64,000 nt of DNA from Phytophthora colocasiae (GCA_018806915.1 JAGKQI010000093.1:124001-188000), one strand, 5' to 3'. Shown: positions 31,313 to 41,849, counted from the stretch's first letter. Program-made: numbers and translations. Notes: generated by a model from the sequence alone, not told the origin.

Positions 31313-31663
31313 AATGAAAAGAGTGATGGTCCCTTTTCCTCTCTTTGTGCTTGAGACTGCAGAACCACGAATGAAAAGCGATCTGCTTGGGAGCGTACCG
31401 GTACTTGTGTACCAGAAACGCGGTACATTTCTGTGATTTTCGCATAGATATCGGTATGTGTACCGTTTTTTTGCTCCTGAGAGCGTACTGAACCGGTATG
31501 TACCCGGTTTTGTGTCCACACGAGTTTTCTACGACGGTATGCACTGGTATACTGGGATTGCTGAATATTAGCCAATCAGAAGGACTCTTGGGATAGATAC
31601 CACGCGGCACTCCTTTATCAGCGCCGGACGTAAGCACTTGGGAAGGAATCTCTCTCCGTTACG
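31313..31663. promoter_or_regulatory. Bidirectional promoter between GluRS and AP-1 mu
   Basis: 351 bp between two divergent ATGs. It is crowded with GGTAC/GGTAT-type palindromes: TACCGGTA near 31397, CGGTAC near 31420, CGGTATGTGTACCG near 31452, ACCGGTATGTACCCGGT near 31494 and ACTGGTATAC at 31543-31552. Similar elements recur in other upstream regions of this window. The binding factor is unknown. Confidence 0.55.
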
Positions 31664-33009
31664 ATGGTGCTGTCGGCCGTGTTCATCACCGACTTGAAGG
31701 GCAAGGTCATCATCTCGCGCAACTACCGCGGGGACATCCCCATGTCCGCTTCGGCCAAGTTCACACGCTACGTACAGGATAAGGACGACTCGGAACAGCG
31801 CCCCGTATTCACGGAGGACGGCTACACGTTTGTCTATCTGAAAGTATGTATACTTTCTTATCCTGTATAACTATACGACACTTTTACTAACTGCTCTCTT
31901 GCGTAATACAGCATAATAACCTGTATCTCATGACCGTAACCAAGGTGAACTCCAATGTGGCCCTCATGCTCATGTACCTCACTCGCATCTGCCAAGTCTT
32001 CCGGGAATACTTCGGTGAGCTGGAGGAGGAGAGTATCCGTGACAACTTCGTCATCATCTTTGAGCTTTTGGATGAAACGATGGACCACGGATACCCTCAA
32101 ACGACAGAGGCGCGTATCTTACGGGAGTACATCACTCAGGAAGGCCACAGACTGGAGGCTGCTCCTCGTCCTCCTACGGCTCTTACCAATGCCGTTTCAT
32201 GGCGTAGTGAAGGAATCAAGCACCGCAAGAACGAGATCTTCCTGGACGTCGTTGAGAAGCTTAACCTGCTGGTATCCAGTAACGGCACGGTGCTCCACTC
32301 GGAGATTATTGGAGCTGTCAAGATGAAGAGCTTCCTATCTGGTATGCCCGAGTTGAAGCTTGGTCTTAACGATAAGGCGCTGTTTGAAGCCACAGGACGC
32401 TCTTCCAGTAAGGGAAAAGCTGTCGAGATGGAGGATATTAAGTTCCACCAGTGCGTGCGGCTCGCGCGCTTCGAGTCGGACCGCACGATCTCATTCATCC
32501 CGCCTGATGGAGAGTTTGACCTCATGACGTACCGCCTTGCAACGCACGTGAAGCCGTTGATCTGGGTCGAAGCGGTCGTGGAGCCCCACTCGCGCTCGCG
32601 TATTGAGTACATGGTCAAGGCCAAGTCGCAGTTCAAGAGCCGCAGTATCGCGAACAACGTGGAGATCGTGATCCCTGTGCCTCCAGATGTGGATTCGCCC
32701 AGCTTCAAGTGCAGCATTGGCTCGGTGACGTACGTGCCCGACCGTGACGCCTTTGTCTGGTCTATTAAGCAGTTCAACGGTTCGCGCGAGTATCTCATGC
32801 GCGCACACTTCGGCTTGCCCAGTGTGGACAACCACGAGGCCACAGATGACTGGAAGGCGCCGATCCAGGTCAAGTTCGAGATCCCGTACTTCACCGTCTC
32901 GGGCATTCAGGTGCGCTACCTCAAGATCATCGAAAAGAGCGGCTACCAGGCCCTGCCGTGGGTTCGTTACATCACACAGAACGGCGACTACCAGCTACGC
33001 ATGTCCTAG
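31664..33009 (+). CDS. AP-1 clathrin adaptor complex mu subunit
   Basis: Two exons: 31664-31843 (60 codons) and 31912-33009, joined over a 68-nt intron (GTATGT...TACAG, with ACTAAC) in phase 0. The protein is 425 residues, the usual size of mu adaptins. Residues 1-~140 are the longin-like N-terminal domain (VFITDLKGKVIISRNYRGD, then MYLTRICQVFREYFGELEE). From ~160 the mu homology domain follows, with SWRSEGIKHRKNEIFLDVVE, SGMPELKLGLND and FEIPYFTVSGIQVRYLKI; it binds YxxPhi sorting signals. The sequence, including the C-terminal YITQNGDYQLR, fits the AP-1 mu (AP1M) class rather than AP-2, AP-3 or AP-4. It acts at the trans-Golgi/endosome in clathrin coat assembly. Confidence 0.95.
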
Positions 33010-33245
33010 ATGAAGTATCTTTCACTCAGCACTAATTTAGCCAGGGGCTGACTGACCAAGGCCGAGAAAATCAACAACAATTGCTCAAGGAAAGCACAGG
33101 CAATCATTCGGTAAGTAGATGATGAGGTGGCAGAGTAGAACGAACGGAAGACCCAAATGTCGTTGGATACTTCCTTCATTGCTGAATGTGAACGATGTAT
33201 ATGAGTAGATGCTAGTCTTGTCTTCTCCTTAGCTAACTCGTTGAG

Positions 33246-34457
33246 TTACGCGTTGCCAGTGTACGCGTAGTCGTCGCGTCTTTTGTTGCGCGGATGGAAT
33301 CCAAAGGACCGACGAGCCCACCACCAGGGATTGAGCGAGTATCCCGTGTCTTTGAATGCGTTTTCTCGCCTTGGAGGTGTAATAGCTGCTCGATCTTCAT
33401 CACGTTGAGCTTTAGCAGCAGCGCTCAATGCACGGAGTGAAGACGTATTACCCCGCACAATTTCAGGGGCTGGCTCAAGGTAGTTCACTCGTCCAGATCC
33501 CAATGTTCCCGTCGTCATTGTTTCTGATGTTTGCAGCGTTGCAGATCCCGAGCCGAGAATGGCCACACGACCATATCGAGATGTGATATCTCCAGTCTCA
33601 ATGCTTCCGTTACCAGCAATGATCAGCGTCTGCTTCTCACAATGACTGTCGGACTTAGAACCGAAGGTAATTCTACCAGATCCACTCACTACTGCTCCGA
33701 GGCTTGGAGTGGAGAGTGTTGGCGTTTGTACAAGAATCTTCGTGTCTTCCCAGCGTCCTGCTGCCGCACGAATACGATCCCTGGTGTTGATTTCCGGCGC
33801 TGACAGGTAAATTTGGCCGCCTCTACCAGCGAACAAGGAGACTCTACCAAGACGCAATGCCTGCTCTTGATCCACAAACACTCGACTTCCGAAAGCCGCC
33901 AGCTTCAGCTTACCATACGGTCGGTCATTGACGAGTACACTGCCTTGTTCACTATCAGTCACTACTAGTGAACCACCGCCAAAAGCACCAACGTTACGGA
34001 GCTCAGATGCTTCACGCACGAAAATTTCAGTCAGTAGATGTTTTCCTGGCTCCCCAGCGTCTTCAACAGGCCATCCACGAGGTGGACGAGGGTCAAACCC
34101 AATTAGAAGGCGATTGGATCCTCGAGTTAGAACGTCAACACGTTCGAGTAGACTCTGCGCGTCACTGGAAACTCGAGCCACCACTGACAGTTGATTACTG
34201 CTCATACTTTGACTCTGAGCCATCTCGTCGAAGAACGACGGAGGAGCCACCGAGATATACGTGATACCAGGAGTGGCTACACGTAGTTTCTCTAGTGTTT
34301 CATCTCCAGATAAACACCACGTTTGCTGTACGCATTGACGTTCGGAAATTGGAGCCTTTGGGGTCTCGAAATATCCGACGCGAACTTTGAAACTCATGAA
34401 ACGTTGTTGCGTCTGGATGAAGCTCTTGCCGATACTGCGACGCAGTGGGGAGTACAT
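33246..34457 (-). CDS. Probable mitochondrial beta-repeat (DUF2807-like) protein
   Basis: The frame is open from 34484 (TTG); the first ATG is at 34457, giving ~403 residues. The first ~25 residues (MYSPLRRSIGKSFIQTQQRF) are basic and amphipathic, consistent with a mitochondrial presequence. The middle and C-terminal parts hold repeated short beta units with Gly-Ser turns: GAFGGGSLVVTD, GSVLVNDRPYGKLKLAAFGS, GAVVSGSGRITFGS, GNGSIETGDITSRYGRVAIL, GSGSATLQTSE, LGSGRVNYLEP. This is the look of a right-handed beta-helix/adhesin-head (GIN/DUF2807) domain. The molecular role is unknown. It lies on the same strand as ARP6, 123 bp downstream of it, with CGGTACCG-like sequence in the gap. Confidence 0.72.
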   Translation of the reverse strand: MYSPLRRSIGKSFIQTQQRFMSFKVRVGYFETPKAPISERQCVQQTWCLSGDETLEKLRVATPGITYISVAPPSFFDEMAQSQSMSSNQLSVVARVSSDAQSLLERVDVLTRGSNRLLIGFDPRPPRGWPVEDAGEPGKHLLTEIFVREASELRNVGAFGGGSLVVTDSEQGSVLVNDRPYGKLKLAAFGSRVFVDQEQALRLGRVSLFAGRGGQIYLSAPEINTRDRIRAAAGRWEDTKILVQTPTLSTPSLGAVVSGSGRITFGSKSDSHCEKQTLIIAGNGSIETGDITSRYGRVAILGSGSATLQTSETMTTGTLGSGRVNYLEPAPEIVRGNTSSLRALSAAAKAQRDEDRAAITPPRRENAFKDTGYSLNPWWWARRSFGFHPRNKRRDDYAYTGNA

Positions 34458-34580
34458 GGTGACGAGTGAACTTGAATTGGTCAATTGTGAAGTGAGAGAC
34501 TTGGAGGCAGTGGTGAGTCACCACTGGTGACCTTACCATCATTCCGTCCAGTGAAAATACATTCCGGTACCGTTGTTTAT

Positions 34581-36055
34581 TTAGAAGCGCTTCAAGCAGA
34601 TGTTGCTACCATGCTCTTCGTACTCTTTCTTGGTGACAAGGCGTTGGGAAAACTCGTTCGATTCTGCTAAAGCACAACAACCTTGCCAGGCAGCGAGAAT
34701 CGGGCTGAAAAATTATAAAAAAAATAAACATGTCAGTGCCAGAATCACTTGCAGCAAGATACAGTTAACTCACTCTGATGGTTCGTGTAGACTAATGTCG
34801 AAATCATCAGGTACAACGGAGCGGAGATCACGTTCCAGTCGCTGTCGAAAGTTCTTGAACTTTGTATTCCCACCAACCAGAAGAATATTGGCGTAAAATG
34901 AGCCTGATAATTCTTCAGGACATGCTTCAACAGCTTGTACGATGGCTTCTACAATCCCAGCTTGGTTAATACCGATATCGGATGGATTGAACAGCACCTC
35001 CGGCACCGAAACCATCTCAACGCCCATTTCCAATGCTTGTTCATCGCTTTCTGGTTTCGGGGGTTGCTGTTCTTCACTCTGCTCTCCGTCCTCATTCTCA
35101 TCCTCTATGTCATCCTCACGACATCTCCCTTCGAATGTACGTACGAAATCCGGTAGAATCCAATGCTTTCGCTCCTGTCTGCTCGAATGATATGTCTTCA
35201 ATTCAGTCTCAAAGTCCATTGAGCAGTAGCACAACGCCTCCTTTAGCTCGTTAATCACCGATGTGTCATCCATAACGTTCCATTGGCGATAGGACACAAT
35301 CTCCTTCAAGTAGTTGGTCAATAGCTTCCCTCCAACATTAATACGCTTCACACCAGGGAAGTAAACTTTCCCGTCAATCACAGGTACTACATATGTGAAC
35401 GAGAAGCCTGAGTCCACCACAAGATGACATGACGACGTCGAGAACCTCAACGGATCTTCGTCCACTACTGGTGGTGGTTCTGCTATCTTGATTTTCTTCT
35501 TCCTACCAGGACTTTTCTTTACCGTTTTTTTTAAATTGGCTTGGAATTCACGCTCACACTGCTCCGAGTACGACAACACGCAGCTTTCAGCTGTATTAAC
35601 CCGAGCGTAGGACTGGAAACCCAGCGTTTCAAACACCACTTGGTCCATACTTTCATTTACAACTGCAGGGGCCAGTAATGGAGCCGTCGTCACTAACGAA
35701 TGCTCGGATGGATCTACTTTGAGTATCTAAATGATAAACAACACAGCCAATTAATTCATAACTCCATACTATTGACAATAGGATTACTACTTACCTCGTT
35801 CGACATCAAATGCGTCCATAGTTCGGCTTCGACGTTCCAATTGACACAATACCCCCTTTGTACCGGTCGCGTATACCGCAATTTAGCGCGCTGACGTTCC
35901 AGTTCCAGCAATTTCTGGCCCATAAAGACTGCCGATGGATTAGCAGACGTTGAAGCTACATGGTTCGCAAGGATTGAAGCAGTCCGGACCCCTCCAGAGG
36001 CGACTACAGACGCCTTGAGCGTCGCTCCACCGACATCCAGCGCCACCACCTTCAT
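34581..36055 (-). CDS. ARP6: Actin-related protein 6 (SWR1-type chromatin remodeller subunit)
   Basis: Three exons: 35795-36055, 34774-35726 and 34581-34704, with introns of 68 and 69 nt. Together they encode 445 residues, the usual ARP6 size. Actin-fold signatures: LDVGGATLKASVV (phosphate loop 1), HLVVDSGFSFTYVVPVIDG, then VKRINVGGKLLTNYLKEIVS, VCY-like helix ALCYCSMDF, VSVPEVLFNPSDIGINQAGI and ILLVGGNTKFKNF. The short last exon supplies the ARP6-style end (DPILAAWQG, then VTKKEYEEHG and a final RF), which supports both introns. RGYCVNWNVE is typical of ARP6. ARP6 is a core subunit of SWR1/SRCAP, which deposits histone H2A.Z; in several organisms it also associates with HP1 heterochromatin. 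A Lys-rich insert (KKTVKKSPGRKKKIK) could be a nuclear signal. Confidence 0.93.
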
Positions 36056-36164
36056 ACCGGTATGAAAATGGGTACGTGGTACAAGCGTACCCCCCCCCAG
36101 GTTACGTTATGTTAGAAAAGATTTAACGCTTATCAATTTCTGGGGACAAGGCACGGACCTCGAG
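36056..36164. promoter_or_regulatory. Compact bidirectional promoter ARP6 / chromodomain gene
   Basis: Only 109 bp separate the two divergent ATGs. The left edge is a perfect palindrome, CATACCGGTATG (36053-36064), whose left half is the ARP6 start codon on the minus strand. GGGTACGTGGTACAAGCGTACC follows in overlapping GTAC repeats. Both genes must share most control sequence. Confidence 0.6.
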
Positions 36165-37731
36165 ATGGCGTCTACTCCAGTGCCTGTAGCGCACTCCCAA
36201 GCCGATAATGACAAAGAACCACGTGACCGAGAGAAGGAGTTGTACGTTGCGGTTGTAACGAGCCCCTTCTTACTTCTTAATTCGTCGTATAACCCTCGTA
36301 ATTCGCTCCTGTTGCAGCTTTACAATTTGGCTGAGGCTGATGGAGCGTCAAAAAGACGCAACGAAGCTCACACAGGACATGCAAAGCCTCTTAGCAGAGC
36401 CGAAAGATGTGGTGCTTAAGTTGCAGAGCGCTAGACACCAGGCTAATCTCCAGAGTGCTAATGACAAGTCCATCTCGGAGGTTGTGGCGCTGCTCAATGA
36501 TTATTTCTTCCGAGACATTGTTCCAGCTCTGAAAAGAGCCAAAGAGAGCACTAGACAGCCTCAACATGAGGCTCAAGACCCTTTGGATCAATATTTGGAG
36601 AATGGAGAAGAGGGGGCGGCTATTTCTCAAGATTTCGTGGACGATATGAGTGGGTGGGGAGCAGAAGAGCAGGAAAAGGAGAACAACAATGAACAGCAGC
36701 AGAAGAGCACAACAGAGACTCAAGAAATCTGCAATTCGGACGATGAGATTTCTAGTGAGATGTTTCACGATCTTCTGTTTCGCAATAGTATCAAGTATAC
36801 GGAGGAGCACGCGCGTGCAGTTCTCCAGCACACCCAACAAGCAGCTCTTCAGCAGACCCAGCAAGCAGCTCAAGCTCAGAGACGAGTGCCTCCTCCGGTC
36901 GTGACGAACCTACCTCCTCGACCTGCTTCTACTGGTCCTACCCCAGAGATGTTATCACGGAGCCCTTCTGAAGCTCAGCAGAAGAAAGATCGCATTGGGA
37001 AACGAGCTGCTGCTGATTTGACTGCTCTACAGGTGCTTGGTGCACGTACGTATGGCAGCTCGAGGGAGTATTTCATCCGTTGGCAAGAATTTGACCGCCC
37101 CCTTTGGATTTCACGCCGAAAAGCATCGTCTCAGGCGAAAGAACTAATTGATCTGTACTTAGCAGCTGAAGTTCGATCACGGGGCGGGGCTTCACCAAGC
37201 CAAACTGCAATCCGTACCAATCCTAAAGCAAGAAGAAGAGCATCACGAGACGGCCAGGCTCGACAGAAATCAGCGCAGCAGTTCTACGCGGTCGACCACA
37301 TCGTCGATCATCGTATGTTCTACAATAAACGGCAATACCTCGTGCGGTGGGAAAACTACGACAAGAGTGAAGATACATGGCAGGATGGCGAGTTATTGCG
37401 TGCAGATGTACCGGAAATTGTCGAAGCCTACGAGCAACAATGCCAGCGTGAAGCTACTCGAGATGATGCGATTCAATCTGCCATGATGGAACTAACTCGT
37501 GATGGAACAGCAGGGTCCAAGACTGAGGCCAAGAAGAAGCGAACCATTCCAAGCGTTGAGGCTGAGGAAGACAAGGACAAGATGCCAAGTGGGAATATTA
37601 TGAATGAGTTGGCACCGAATCATAAGAAACAGCGGACTGAAGACTCGGGTAATGACGATCAGTTTGATGTTGAAGAGGCCGAGTTGGAGGAATTCAGCGA
37701 CGATGAGTTCGCAGACAAACTGAACAATTAA
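36165..37731 (+). CDS. Double-chromodomain protein (HP1-like chromatin reader)
   Basis: Two exons, 36165-36241 and 36318-37731, joined by a 76-nt intron (GTACGT...TTGCAG) that shifts the first ATG's frame into the long frame; 496 residues. The C-terminal chromodomain (~349-399) has the full aromatic cage: Tyr349 (FYAVDHIVDH), Trp370 and Tyr373 (YLVRWENYDKSEDTWQ), so methyl-lysine binding is likely. A more degenerate chromo-like unit lies at ~260-308 (LQVLGARTYGSSREYFIRWQ). N-terminal helices and a Gln-rich middle precede them, and the tail is very acidic. There is no SET, helicase or transposase domain. HP1-type readers recognise methylated histone H3. The divergent partner is ARP6, which fits a shared chromatin role. 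Confidence 0.85.
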
Positions 37732-38250
37732 GTGGGCAAGTGGTAAGTTTTTATTCGTAAAATTTTGGCAATAACTGGTTTCTCTGGCAAATCCACCGTC
37801 AGAAGCGTATCGCCTTCAAGGCGACATCTTGCTGCCATCAGGATACGTGTACTGAAAAACCCAGCATTTTATTAAACATTTTTTTCTGTACCATACGAAC
37901 AACTGCGAGACTTACAAGTATAGGTTTGGAATCATATTACTCGCAATAGTTAACCGTCGTTGTCGAAGGGAGCTCACGTTGTGCTAATGAACGCTATTGT
38001 GATGGTACAATCTGCTGACACCCCAAGAAACGGAACACATTCGTCTGCTTTCTACCCGGAAGTGGCAATTTTTGCTTGAATTCCCCATTGGGGAGAATCA
38101 ACGTCGGGATTTAAATCCAGAATGTATTATTAATAAATTAAAACTATTAGTAGGAGACTTTCCTCAACTATAATTACCAAACAACTTCAAAGTCTGACCC
38201 TGGATCACAGTCGTCGTTGCCATCATGCTAACAATTGCTTCATTTCGGAC
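37732..38250. other. Intergenic; possible tiny minus-strand gene
   Basis: 519 bp. A minus frame from an ATG at 37838 ends at 37728 and overlaps the chromodomain stop codon; it reads as a plausible short tail (RLEGDTLLTVDLPEKPVIAK) after a TTTTTCAG acceptor. A candidate first exon starts at an ATG near 38223 on the minus strand, but a simple junction does not keep frame. I regard a small gene as possible but unproven. Confidence 0.25.
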
Positions 38251-39099
38251 ATGGGCAACGCTGCAGCAGTCCAGAGTGTGGCTGAGAGCTCACGACGTCG
38301 GTTGCTCTTGCAGCAATACAACCGCCAACCGAGAAATGTTCTCGTAAGTAATTCCCTATTGCAAGCTTTCGAGCAGCGTCAGTTCCAGAGTTTACAGCCT
38401 CAATCGACCCATACTTTTCGTCAAAACAACCGAGAAATCAATCAATTCAAGCTAAGTAAAGAGCCTTTGAAGTCACTACCGCTTCACGATATCCACTATG
38501 TATTGACTGTTGATTTTGGAGTGCAATTGACATTGGAAGAGCTCCCTACTGTGCTTCGACACCTTGGATGTCAAGTAGTTGAGTCTCCAACAGCTACCAG
38601 TTCAGATACTACTGACTTTTATTCTCTACAAGGATTGGTAGGGTACGTTGCTCCTCGACGGGTACTACGCCAAGTGAAGAGACCTCTGGTATGTCCCTAC
38701 AGCTCGGAATTATCGCACAATGGCGTGACAATTTGGCAGGCGGCTAAAATGGGCAACTTGGAAGTGCTACAAGCAGTTTGTCAAGCTCATCACGAGGCTT
38801 ATCGTACTTTGGACGACTTTGAGAATTCACCACTGTATTACGCCAGTCTGTGTGGTCGTGAAGCTGCAGTTGACTTTGTACTGAGAGCTTATGAAGGAGA
38901 AAACCGAGATATTCTACCGGACGAATTGTTACGGTGTATAACCAATGCACTGAATCAGTCTATCCGAGCATTACTCCAGAAGAGAATGACGTTGGAAGAA
39001 GTGTTAAAAGCTCAAGGGTCTGATGACAACGACGAAGAAGAAGACGGTGAGGAAGGTGGTGCTTGGTTCAGTTTGCTTGCTGATGATAACGATGAATAA
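38251..39099 (+). CDS. Ankyrin-repeat-like protein, possibly N-myristoylated
   Basis: 282 residues from an ATG at 38251. The N-terminus MGNAAAVQS fits an N-myristoylation signal (Gly2, small residue at position 6). Residues ~162-220 read as two ankyrin-type units: TIWQAAKMGNLEVLQAVCQA, then DFENSPLYYASLCGREAAVDFVL. A helical stretch continues to a very acidic tail (DDNDEEEDGEEGG). Normal-sized ANK-BTB proteins of oomycetes have a BTB domain after such repeats, which is absent here. The function is unknown, with membrane-associated protein binding most likely. Confidence 0.72.
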   Translation: MGNAAAVQSVAESSRRRLLLQQYNRQPRNVLVSNSLLQAFEQRQFQSLQPQSTHTFRQNNREINQFKLSKEPLKSLPLHDIHYVLTVDFGVQLTLEELPTVLRHLGCQVVESPTATSSDTTDFYSLQGLVGYVAPRRVLRQVKRPLVCPYSSELSHNGVTIWQAAKMGNLEVLQAVCQAHHEAYRTLDDFENSPLYYASLCGREAAVDFVLRAYEGENRDILPDELLRCITNALNQSIRALLQKRMTLEEVLKAQGSDDNDEEEDGEEGGAWFSLLADDNDE

Positions 39100-39455
39100 G
39101 CATGGATAGATGAATTTTAACATACATGTAAACATTTCGATGGCTCGGTGTTTTGTATTTCGAATATTTTTTTCGATTCGATTGCAGTTCTTTTCAAGTT
39201 GATTACCAAGTAATGTGCCTTCAACTCTCGTGGTGGTCGTGGCATCCGGTTGAAGCGAATGTAAGATCTGTCAAGATGTACAAAGCCTCACATCATATCT
39301 TGACTCTGGGTTAACACCGTACGGTTTTCCGTCTTTCTTGTCCAAAAGTTTACTGTAAGTTTACGTCTCGGTCCGAGCGTGCTTGTAGACAACAGGAACT
39401 TCGGACCAGTTCATCATTTCTGATCTCTCCAACAACAGCTCAAGTATCAACAGCC
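39100..39455 (+). promoter_or_regulatory. Upstream region of first GH43 gene
   Basis: 356 bp. TCATTTC at 39414-39420 matches the oomycete initiator core (YCATTYY) and lies 36 bp before the ATG. A clear FPR downstream of it is not seen. No other gene is present. Confidence 0.4.
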
Positions 39456-40451
39456 ATGGTAAAACTCTTCTCCACTGCCACACTGTGCCTCTCCCTGATC
39501 AATGCAGTTACCGGCGCATACGTTAACCCTGGTGCATGTTCTGGTGTTTGTGTGAACACCCACGACCCGAGTATCATCCGTCGAGCCGATGGCACGTACT
39601 TCCGCTTCTCGACCGGTGGAGGAATTGCAGTTCACTCAGCTCCAGACATCACTGGACCATGGGAGTACAAGGGAGCTGTACTACCTGAAGGCACGAGCAT
39701 CAAGCTATGGGATGGCAAGATGGACGCTTGGGCTCCGGGTGTCCACCTCGTGGGGGACACGTACTACCTGTACTACTCGGCAGTTCGAGCTGTTGCTTTT
39801 GACGGTCACAACTTGGCAGCTATTGGAGTTGCGACCTCAACGACGATGGATATCGGATCGTGGAAGGATCTAGGTAGTACCGGCATTGAAAGCAACGATT
39901 CCAGCGAGTACAACGCCATTGATCCTGATCTCTTCGTGGAAAATGGTAAGAACTACATGGTCTTTGGAAGCTACGAGGAAGGTTTGTACCAAGTTGGAAT
40001 GAATGATCCACCGACGACCGCAGTGGCGAACACGTACGCCAAACTCGCGTATGAGCCTGCGGGTAGTCATGCTAACGAAGGAGCCAACATGTTCAAATTC
40101 GGAGACTACAACTACCTGTTCTACTCGAACGGAGTCTGCTGCAGCTTTGACAAGAACAAACCAGCAGCTGGAGAAGAGTACAAGATCAAGGTTTGCCGTT
40201 CGAAACCCGGAGTCATGGATTTCCGTGATGCTGACGGGAAACTCTGTACTGAAGGAGGGGGTACTATTGTTCTGGAATCCCACGACAATGTGTACGGACC
40301 TGGTGGACAAGGAGTGTACGATGACCCTACCTACGGTCCCATTCTGTACTACCACTACGTTAATACTACGATCGGATACGCGGACGGTCAGAAGCAGTTC
40401 GGTTGGAACAAACTCGACTTCTCCAGTGGTTGGCCAGTGACAAAGGCCTAA
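39456..40451 (+). CDS. Secreted GH43 arabinanase, copy 1
   Basis: 331 residues. A signal peptide (MVKLFSTATLCLSLINAVTG, cleavage near Ala21) leads into a glycoside hydrolase family 43 five-bladed propeller. Catalytic candidates are Asp37 ([10 protein letters not shown], general base), Asp156 (NAIDPDLF, pKa modulator) and Glu208 ([10 protein letters not shown], general acid). The sequence best fits endo-1,5-alpha-L-arabinosidase, which cuts pectin arabinan side chains in plant cell walls. Cysteine pairs (CSGVC, CC) suggest disulphides, as expected for a secreted enzyme. It is intronless and has a near-identical tandem neighbour 402 bp downstream. Confidence 0.93.
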   Translation: MVKLFSTATLCLSLINAVTGAYVNPGACSGVCVNTHDPSIIRRADGTYFRFSTGGGIAVHSAPDITGPWEYKGAVLPEGTSIKLWDGKMDAWAPGVHLVGDTYYLYYSAVRAVAFDGHNLAAIGVATSTTMDIGSWKDLGSTGIESNDSSEYNAIDPDLFVENGKNYMVFGSYEEGLYQVGMNDPPTTAVANTYAKLAYEPAGSHANEGANMFKFGDYNYLFYSNGVCCSFDKNKPAAGEEYKIKVCRSKPGVMDFRDADGKLCTEGGGTIVLESHDNVYGPGGQGVYDDPTYGPILYYHYVNTTIGYADGQKQFGWNKLDFSSGWPVTKA

Positions 40452-40568
40452 TACTAAGTTGCACCCAAACATTTGTTTCTTCGGAGCAATGTTTAATCTA
40501 CTTAAATCTCACTCAAGGTTTACTAAGTTTTAGCTGTAGAGGAGGCAAGCTGAAGTATCCGCCAGGCG

Positions 40569-40648
40569 GTCTGCTGCTCCGTGATCACAACTGACGGACT
40601 AAAGTAGGGTCTGCTGCTCCGTGATCACAACTGACGGACTAAAGTAGG
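40569..40648. repeat. Perfect 40-bp tandem duplication
   Basis: Two identical 40-bp units in a row, each starting GTCTGCTGCTCCGTGATCAC, in the spacer between the GH43 copies. It is probably recent slippage. It lies ~200 bp upstream of the second gene and may have no function. Confidence 0.9.
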
Positions 40649-40789
40649 GTAAAGTCGTTGAAGTGGTCGAGTCCAGCTGGTTGGGCCGAATCAAAGGTGA
40701 CCGTCGATCACGACCTCAGGCCATAATGATGACTACCGAAAAATACTCCTTTACATTATCTTTGCGGTATCAGCCTTCTCATCGTTCAA

Positions 40790-40805
40790 ACTCACTTCAC
40801 ATTTT
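40790..40805 (+). promoter_or_regulatory. Oomycete Inr+FPR core promoter of second GH43 gene
   Basis: ACTCACTTCACATTTT fits the published oomycete start-site consensus GCTCATTYYNCAWTTT at all but two positions. It lies 49 bp before the ATG at 40854, the expected distance. Confidence 0.7.
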
Positions 40806-40853
40806 GCCAAGGAATCCAACAACAAAACACGTTTCCAGCTACTCTCAAAACGA

Positions 40854-41849
40854 ATGATGAAGTTGTGGTCGGTTGCAACACTCAGTCTCTCCATGCTCAA
40901 TGCAGTCATCGGCGCATACGTCAACCCTGGTGCATGTTCTGGTGTTTGTGTGAACACTCACGACCCAAGCATCATCCGTCGAGCGGATGGCACGTACTTC
41001 CGCTTCTCAACCGGTGGAGGAATTGCTGTTCACTCAGCTCCAGATATCACTGGACCATGGGAGTACAAGGGAGCTGTACTACCTGACGGTACGAGCATCA
41101 AGCTATGGGATGGCAAGATGGACGCTTGGGCTCCAGATGTTCACCTCGTGGGGGACACGTACTACCTGTACTACTCAGCAGTTCGAGCTGTTGCTTTTGA
41201 CGGTCACAACTTGGCAGCTATTGGAGTTGCGACCTCAACGACGATGGATATCGGATCGTGGAAGGATCTCGGTTCTACCGGTGTGACTAGTGATGATTCC
41301 AGCGAATACAATGCTATCGATCCTGATTTATTCGTAGAGGATGGTCGCTACTACATGGTCTTCGGGAGTTACGAGGAAGGTTTATACCAAGTCGTCATGA
41401 ATGACCCTCCCAGCTCTGCTGTCTCGAACACGTACGCCAAACTTGCGTACGAGCCTTCGGGTAGTCATGCTAACGAAGGAGCCAATATGTTCAAATTCGG
41501 GGACTACAACTACCTGTTCTACTCGAACGGAGTCTGCTGTGGATTCGACACGAAGAAACCAGCAGCTGGAGAAGAGTACAAGATCAAAGTTTGCCGTTCG
41601 AAGCCCGGAGTCATGGACTTCCGTGATGCTGACGGGAAACTCTGTACTGAAGGAGGGGGTACTATTGTCCTGGAATCCCACGATAACGTCTACGGTCCTG
41701 GTGGACAGGGTGTGTACGATGACCCTACCTACGGTCCCATTCTGTACTACCACTACGTTGACATCACAATCGGATACGCGGACGGTCAGAAGCAGTTCGG
41801 TTGGAACAAACTCGACTTCTCCAGTGGTTGGCCGGTTACTTCTGCTTGA
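40854..41849 (+). CDS. Secreted GH43 arabinanase, copy 2
   Basis: 331 residues, nearly identical to the copy upstream and collinear over the full length, so it arose by tandem duplication. Signal peptide [20 protein letters not shown]. All three catalytic candidates are kept (HDPS, AIDPDLF, ANEGA). Differences cluster in the signal peptide, around residues 143-190 and near the Cys-Cys pair (SFDKNK becomes GFDTKK). The ATG is doubled (ATGATG at 40854). Upstream sequence differs from copy 1, so the two copies may be expressed differently. Confidence 0.93.
   Translation: MMKLWSVATLSLSMLNAVIGAYVNPGACSGVCVNTHDPSIIRRADGTYFRFSTGGGIAVHSAPDITGPWEYKGAVLPDGTSIKLWDGKMDAWAPDVHLVGDTYYLYYSAVRAVAFDGHNLAAIGVATSTTMDIGSWKDLGSTGVTSDDSSEYNAIDPDLFVEDGRYYMVFGSYEEGLYQVVMNDPPSSAVSNTYAKLAYEPSGSHANEGANMFKFGDYNYLFYSNGVCCGFDTKKPAAGEEYKIKVCRSKPGVMDFRDADGKLCTEGGGTIVLESHDNVYGPGGQGVYDDPTYGPILYYHYVDITIGYADGQKQFGWNKLDFSSGWPVTSA

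Noticed and set aside
28625..31354. Long plus-strand frames over the GluRS gene
   Set aside because: Antisense shadows of a GC-rich conserved gene.
31313..31519. 69-residue extension of GluRS
   Set aside because: It covers the shared promoter and lacks WHEP-like sequence; the ATG at 31312 starts the known N-terminus.
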